Shown here piece by piece: positions 31,404 through 35,566 of a DNA stretch of 35,566 bases. This DNA is from an uncultured Brevibacillus sp. GTDB taxonomy: Bacteria > Bacillota > Bacilli > Brevibacillales > Brevibacillaceae. Location of the stretch: the NCBI GenBank assembly GCA_946402065.1, contig CAMIVR010000046.1, positions 1 through 35,566 of the forward strand, read 5' to 3'. The notes under the pieces are model-generated. The model was not told the DNA's origin and did no database searches. It saw only the letters and a program-made list of their open reading frames with translations. The number at the start of each line of letters is the position of its first letter. Position 1 is the stretch's first letter. Both the position numbers and the translations under genes were made by a program.

Positions 31404-32777
31404 TTACATGGTTTGCAGCACAAAATGCGCAACGAACAGAAGCGATATTACATAAAACAGGGGCTTTACATCGCGCCATTTGCCAACCGCAAGATGAAAC
31501 AGCGCGTAGCTGATAAAGCCGATCGCAATGCCGTCCACGATGCTGTGCATGAGCGGAATGAACGCGATGATAAAGAAGGCGGGAAGACCTTCTTCCATCC
31601 GTTCGAAGGAAATGTGACGAACGGCTGGCATCATCAGGCCGCCAATGAAAATGAGGATCGGCGCGACAGCCTGATCGGGAACGAGTGTGATTACCGGCAT
31701 CGCTACAAGCGACAACAAGAACAGCATTCCCGCTATGACCGGGGTCCAGCCTGTTTTTCCTCCGGCCGAAATGCCGGCAGCAGACTCTACGGTGGAGACC
31801 GTCGGACTTGTGCCGAGGATGCCGCTGAGAAAAACAGAGAGCGAGGTTGCCTGAATGACACGCTTGAAGCGCTCCGGCTTTCCGCTCATGTTCAATTGGG
31901 CGTTAATGAGTCCGACATTTTCGAACACGATGACGAGCGTGAGCGAAAAGATCGCGACTATCAAGGTCGCAATCGGCACGCCCTGTATGGACAATTGGCC
32001 AAATACTGTTCCATAGGTGGACCAGGAGGAGCTCCCGACGCTTGCTTTCATCGAAGGCGCTGGGCCGAACAGATAGGCCAGCACCGTTCCGCCGATAATG
32101 GCCAGCAGCAGGTTTCCGGGAACCTTGCGCATGTACAGGATGCACGTTAATCCCAAAGTCGCAAACGTAATGAGCACACCCGGATCGGCGAACGATTGCA
32201 GGGCGATGACCGATGAGCGGTCCGGGATGATCACGCCGCCCTTATGCAATCCGATAAGGACCAGCATGAGCCCGATACCGACCGAGATTGCTTCCTGGAG
32301 TGAAGCGGGGATGGCTGTTCGCAGCTTCTCCACGAGGGAAGTCATGCTGATTGCCAAAAAACATATACCGGAGATCATGACGACGGCCAGCGCCTGTTTC
32401 CAGGTCAAGCCCATGCCCTGGACGAGCGTGTAGGTAAACATGGCGTTAATTCCCATACCGGGGGCGATGATCAGGGGCGCTTTGCCCCACAGTCCCATAA
32501 GGAAGCAGCCAATTGCCGATGCGAGAATCGTAGCGATAATACCGGCTTCCTGGGGAATGCCGGCATCCGCCAATATCGATGAATTGACAATGACAATATA
32601 GACAATCGCAAAAAAAGATACGGCTCCCGCCAACAGTTCCCGCTGCCAATCGCTTGGGGCAAGCCGGGCAGCGGCATTAGGTGAAGTATCTTCCTTTGCA
32701 TGTGATGGTGTCTGTTTTTCCTGGTGGACCAACTGAATACCTGCTTTCCATAGTAGCCCCTCACCCAACCCTTTCAA
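31404..32777 (-). CDS. NCS2 family purine permease (AzgA/PbuG-type)
   Basis: The product is up to 457 residues with about 12-13 membrane helices. Conserved AzgA-subfamily stretches are FFAIVYIVIVNSSILADAG, APGMGINAMFTYTLV, the FENVGLINAQLNMSGKP segment and GTSPTVSTVESAAGISAGGKTGWTPV. It should take up hypoxanthine, guanine or adenine by proton symport. The start is uncertain: a TTG at 32777 gives the longest reading, with an N-terminal tail of about 45 hydrophilic residues; another TTG is at about 32729. No purine riboswitch is seen in the short leader. A decayed copy lies at 27656-27909. Confidence 0.9.
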   Translation of the reverse strand: MKGLGEGLLWKAGIQLVHQEKQTPSHAKEDTSPNAAARLAPSDWQRELLAGAVSFFAIVYIVIVNSSILADAGIPQEAGIIATILASAIGCFLMGLWGKAPLIIAPGMGINAMFTYTLVQGMGLTWKQALAVVMISGICFLAISMTSLVEKLRTAIPASLQEAISVGIGLMLVLIGLHKGGVIIPDRSSVIALQSFADPGVLITFATLGLTCILYMRKVPGNLLLAIIGGTVLAYLFGPAPSMKASVGSSSWSTYGTVFGQLSIQGVPIATLIVAIFSLTLVIVFENVGLINAQLNMSGKPERFKRVIQATSLSVFLSGILGTSPTVSTVESAAGISAGGKTGWTPVIAGMLFLLSLVAMPVITLVPDQAVAPILIFIGGLMMPAVRHISFERMEEGLPAFFIIAFIPLMHSIVDGIAIGFISYALFHLAVGKWRDVKPLFYVISLLFVAHFVLQTM

Positions 32778-32809
32778 AAGAAAGACAGCATGAAGCCGTC
32801 ATGAGCATC

Positions 32810-32840
32810 ATTGTACCATACTCGGAAATGAAATATACAA
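32810..32840 (-). promoter_or_regulatory. Promoter of the NCS2 permease gene
   Basis: On the minus strand TTGTAT (32840-32835) and TACAAT (32815-32810) are 19 bases apart, somewhat long. Confidence 0.45.
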
Positions 32841-32915
32841 GTTGTCGTCCTACTTGTCCTGTGCGAACAGAGTTTGCACGGAGTTCACCGCGTCGTCCAG
32901 CCCCCGATAAAATGC

Positions 32916-32949
32916 AAAAAAAGCCGAGCAGAGTGTGCTTCTGCACGGC
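32916..32949 (-). terminator. Terminator of the ycnJ-ycnI operon
   Basis: On the minus strand GCCGTGCAGA pairs with TCTGCTCGGC (one T-T mismatch) around AGCACAC, followed by TTTTTTT. Confidence 0.85.
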
Positions 32950-32959
32950 AGGTCGATGC

Positions 32960-33586
32960 TTACGCTTTTTTGCGGAACAGGCCGACGATCGAGAGTACCA
33001 GAGCCAAACCGGACAGTACGATCGGCAAGGTGTTGCTGCTTCCTGCTGAACTGGCCGTATCGGCGGTGTTCGGGGTGGTTGCCGCAGATTGCCCGGCGTC
33101 GTGACCTGTCTCTCCACTCGCCCCGGCAGTAATTGTCGTGACCGAGGCAGGTGTATCGGAATCCGCACCCCCGGTCCACTCGACGACATCTCCATTTGCA
33201 TAGGTCTGATACGCCTTCCAGGTCAAGCTGCCTGCTTCTTTCGGATTCGCACCGACGAATGCGAATTCCATGAATTCATGCGGCTTGATTCCGCCGTCTG
33301 TCGCTGTCCAAACCAGACCGGTGTTGCGGCCGTCCTGGTCTTTCTCAAACTCGTAGCTCCATCCTGGAATCGGCATGACGGTACTTACTTTCAGATTCGC
33401 CGGAAATTCCAGCTTGACCTTTGTCGTATTCACATCCTTCTCAACCGGTACGCGCACGGTATATTTCTCGTATGCACCTGTTTTCGTCTCTTTCGGATAG
33501 ACGACGACGTGCGCTTGTGCCGCAGATGCAAAAATCAAGATGGCTCCAGCCATCAGTACACCGCTCATCCATTTTGTTGCTTTCAC
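32960..33586 (-). CDS. ycnI: YcnI-like copper-binding protein (DUF1775)
   Basis: The product is 208 residues. A signal peptide ends in ASAAQA-H, so cleavage after Ala25 leaves His26 as the first residue (HVVVYP). In YcnI this N-terminal histidine takes part in a copper site, so copper binding is likely. The DUF1775 domain runs to about residue 150 with TGAYEKYTVRVPVEKD, PGWSYEFEKD and HEFMEFAFVG. A low-complexity Ala/Thr/Gly linker leads to a membrane anchor and KKA end (LPIVLSGLALVLSIVGLFRKKA). The GTG start at 33586 is after GAGGAGGG and lies one base past the ycnJ stop, indicating coupled translation. Confidence 0.92.
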   Translation of the reverse strand: MKATKWMSGVLMAGAILIFASAAQAHVVVYPKETKTGAYEKYTVRVPVEKDVNTTKVKLEFPANLKVSTVMPIPGWSYEFEKDQDGRNTGLVWTATDGGIKPHEFMEFAFVGANPKEAGSLTWKAYQTYANGDVVEWTGGADSDTPASVTTITAGASGETGHDAGQSAATTPNTADTASSAGSSNTLPIVLSGLALVLSIVGLFRKKA

Positions 33587-33587
33587 G

Positions 33588-34871
33588 TTAAAAACCCTCC
33601 TCTTGAATGTGTTGAATCGCATAGGATGTATCGGGCGCGGCAGTCGGATAACTGGTTTGGCTCATCCAGATCCCGGCCATGATCGCCAAAATCCCAAAGA
33701 CAATTTCCCAGCCGAGCAGGTTGGGCCGCAATGCCTCGTTTTGCCGCCAGCGCTTTGTTTGTCGATAAGCGAGTACGAGCATCGCGCAGACCGCTGCCAC
33801 CTTCGCGTAGAGCAGATAGCTCCAGGTCAATGTGCTGCGGAAAAGGCCGGCTACGTCTGTTTGAACAAGCAGCATGAGGATACCCGTCACTACCGCCAGC
33901 GCAGCTGCGAGCGCCACCGTCCGCAAAAAGAACGCTTTAAATCCTTCGTGATCGCCATCCTGCCGGTGAACGAGCAGCAAATACACGAGCGAGCCCATCC
34001 AGATCGACACAGTCAGCACGTGCATCAGCCTGAGCGCAAGGGACAACCACACCGGGGAGATTCCCCACGCATGACCGCCAAACGCCTGTGCGGACACCAA
34101 TACGACCCACAGGCAGACGTACCAGCCTCTCACCATGTTCGGGATTGCCAGCAAGATCAGCAATCCACAGGAGACAAGCAGCATGATCGCAAAAGGCGAC
34201 TGCACCAGTACCGGCCAGTTCCCTTGCCACAACGCTTTGCTCAATGACACCGCCTTGAGCGAATCATCGTAGAGAAACCACAGGAATACAAGGCCGATCA
34301 AGGCCGCACCCCACCCGAGCAGCCTGCCGCTTCCGAGCAGCTTGGAAAAGTCGGGCAACCCGTATCGTTGCCCGCGCCACGCCAGCAAATACAATCCTCC
34401 GCCGAGCAAAATAATCCCTTGCGTGAGATAACGGTACACAATTAAATAATTGCTGCCGGATTGTTTCTCGGTCGGATTGACGACTATTGCGCTTTTATGT
34501 CCAATCGAAAAGGAGATGCGTTCCTCGACAGGATGTCCGTCCTCGGAAACGACCGAGACGATCGCTACATACGTGCCTTCCTGCAAATCCGGGAGCCGCA
34601 CATTCACCTGGGAAGCATCGCCCGGCTGCAGAGCAGGTTTATCCAGAGCGACTTGCTTGCCGTTCCAATCGTACAGGCGAATCGCTACCAAGTCAGGCTC
34701 CAGCGTTTCAGTAAAGCGCATGGATATCAGCCCCGGATTGGTCTGCAAGACGTCGCCCTCTTTTGGACTACTGCCTATGAGTCCGGCGTGCGCCTCTACC
34801 GTCGTTGCAGTCGAGCCCAGTACGAGAAACAAAGCGAGCCACAGCCACATCAGGTATCGTTTCATATCCAT
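33588..34871 (-). CDS. ycnJ: YcnJ copper transport protein (CopC-CopD fusion)
   Basis: The product is 427 residues. A signal peptide ends at about TTVEA with mature His28 (HAGLIGSSPKEGDVL), the start of a CopC domain (28-125) that includes SVVSEDGHPVEE, a copper-site segment. It is followed by a CopD membrane domain with about eight helices (145-415) and HAWG and RLMHVLTVSIWMG histidine segments. It is thought to import copper when copper is scarce. The ATG at 34871 is chosen, though a GTG at 34874 and ATG at 34865 are possible; the ribosome binding site is weak. In B. subtilis the order is ycnK-ycnJ-ycnI; no ycnK regulator is next to it here. Confidence 0.92.
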   Translation of the reverse strand: MDMKRYLMWLWLALFLVLGSTATTVEAHAGLIGSSPKEGDVLQTNPGLISMRFTETLEPDLVAIRLYDWNGKQVALDKPALQPGDASQVNVRLPDLQEGTYVAIVSVVSEDGHPVEERISFSIGHKSAIVVNPTEKQSGSNYLIVYRYLTQGIILLGGGLYLLAWRGQRYGLPDFSKLLGSGRLLGWGAALIGLVFLWFLYDDSLKAVSLSKALWQGNWPVLVQSPFAIMLLVSCGLLILLAIPNMVRGWYVCLWVVLVSAQAFGGHAWGISPVWLSLALRLMHVLTVSIWMGSLVYLLLVHRQDGDHEGFKAFFLRTVALAAALAVVTGILMLLVQTDVAGLFRSTLTWSYLLYAKVAAVCAMLVLAYRQTKRWRQNEALRPNLLGWEIVFGILAIMAGIWMSQTSYPTAAPDTSYAIQHIQEEGF

Positions 34872-35098
34872 CACCGTCCACTTCGCTTCCGTAGCCTTAA
34901 ACTACAGGTCTTATCCTATCAAACTTGACGTTGTGTAAGTATGGCTCAAATGGGCTATCTGCTGTGACGAATTTTTGAAGTGTCCCACAGGCTGCAAAAG
35001 GATTCAAAAAGAAGGGACAATTCCTATTTTTCCGATCGATTGATAAAATGAAGAGTAAGCGAACAACCTCTGACCGTGAATGGAGTGAAAGGGATAGA

Positions 35099-35566
35099 AT
35101 GGCTCAACAGGAAAAAATTGACGACTCAGCCCCAGTCTGCCTCAGGATTCCAGAGCGCTTGTTTGGACGAGAACGGGAACTCGCGGTGCTCAAGCAGGCG
35201 TGGGCTCTCTGCCGTTCCGGAAGATCGGCTAGCGTGATGGTTCTCGGACAAGCGGGTGTCGGAAAAACGGCTCTCGTCCAAGAATTTCGGCGCATGGTCG
35301 CGCAAGACGGGATTTTCGTATCGGGCAAGTTCGATTCCCTCGTCCGGGAGGCGCCTTACGAACCGCTCGTCGAGGCATTCCGCCAGTTGGCGAAGCGGCT
35401 GCTTGCCGAAAACGAGGAAAGCTTGAATGTTTGGAAACGCAAACTGCAGAAAGCGCTCGGGCAGGGAGGTTTTTTGCTGGCCGAACTCATTCCCGAGCTG
35501 CGGTACCTTGTCGGGCAGGGCAGCCGGGTTGAGGGGCGGGAGGGTTCCGAGGCGGAGCAGCAATAC
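35099..35566 (+). CDS. AAA ATPase-domain regulatory protein, N-terminal part (cut by window end)
   Basis: The frame is open from the ATG at 35099 to the window edge, 156 codons. LFGRERELAVLKQAW (21-35) and Walker A GQAGVGKT (50-57) are followed by LVQEFRRMVAQDGIFVSGKFD, EAPYEPLVEAFRQLAKRLL and FLLAELIPELRYLVG. This is the usual order of the AAA_16-type NTPase in large multidomain signalling proteins (STAND-like regulators, with PAS, GAF, kinase or diguanylate cyclase ends). Which output domain follows is outside the window. AAAGGGAT lies before the ATG. The promoter region 34875-35098 holds no other gene I can see. Confidence 0.75.
   Translation, partial: MAQQEKIDDSAPVCLRIPERLFGRERELAVLKQAWALCRSGRSASVMVLGQAGVGKTALVQEFRRMVAQDGIFVSGKFDSLVREAPYEPLVEAFRQLAKRLLAENEESLNVWKRKLQKALGQGGFLLAELIPELRYLVGQGSRVEGREGSEAEQQY

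Noticed and set aside
31413-32150. 245-codon plus-strand frame opposite the NCS2 permease
   Set aside because: It is a hydrophilic shadow of a membrane protein gene, without start signals.
32778-32960. Purine riboswitch for the NCS2 permease
   Set aside because: The likely leader is only about 30 bases and shows no three-way junction core.

Overview
The window reads as a chromosomal segment of an endospore-forming member of the Bacillales. Gene content and order point to Brevibacillus or a close Paenibacillaceae relative; this is inferred from gene families and order, not from a database search. The backbone ricA - cotE - mutS - mutL - miaA - hfq - spoVK - hflX - ynbB - glnR - glnA, followed by lexA/yneA, is the Bacillus-type arrangement with local changes: an amidoligase-fold gene between cotE and mutS, an RsmJ-like methyltransferase between mutL and miaA, and no yneB after yneA.

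Region 1 (1-8939) holds the tail of ricA, the spore coat gene cotE with its terminator, the amidoligase-fold gene, and then a tight run mutS-mutL-rsmJ-like-miaA-hfq behind an extended -10 promoter. A 440-base gap after hfq contains stacked hairpins, one of which has a relative near 26.3 kb. Region 2 (9383-15760) has spoVK, hflX, ynbB, a histidine phosphatase, and glnR-glnA under a consensus promoter with a perfect GlnR/TnrA operator. Region 3 (15954-20861) has a DUF456 membrane protein, the divergent SOS pair lexA/yneA with two LexA boxes, a DUF896 protein, a CrcB fluoride channel and the RNA polymerase recycling factor HelD. Region 4 (20862-26100) has a curious short tandem array, a cysteine-poor HesB/IscA-fold protein, a threonine aldolase, a divergent XRE-cupin regulator, an M42 aminopeptidase, an ornithine cyclodeaminase-family enzyme and a 38-residue acidic protein on the minus strand.

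Region 5 (26274-31400) is the plastic part. Two tRNA genes (Thr-TGT, Leu-CAG) are followed by what looks like the right end of an IS200/IS605-type element: a TnpB C-terminal-like tail and a strong hairpin ending in GTTCAA. Then come a small membrane protein, a possibly frameshifted hypothetical gene, a decayed copy of an NCS2 purine permease, a ymcC-like gene divergent from a pksA-like TetR gene (apparently leaderless, with three operator-like sites), a decayed stretch with remnants of membrane, thioredoxin and thioredoxin reductase genes, and one intact thioredoxin. The permease and thioredoxin remnants each have an intact relative within about 4 kb.

Region 6 (31404-35566) has the intact NCS2 permease, a copper pair ycnJ-ycnI transcribed leftward, and the start of an AAA-ATPase signalling or regulatory protein cut by the window edge. 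I saw no CRISPR array, rRNA, prophage or known defence system.
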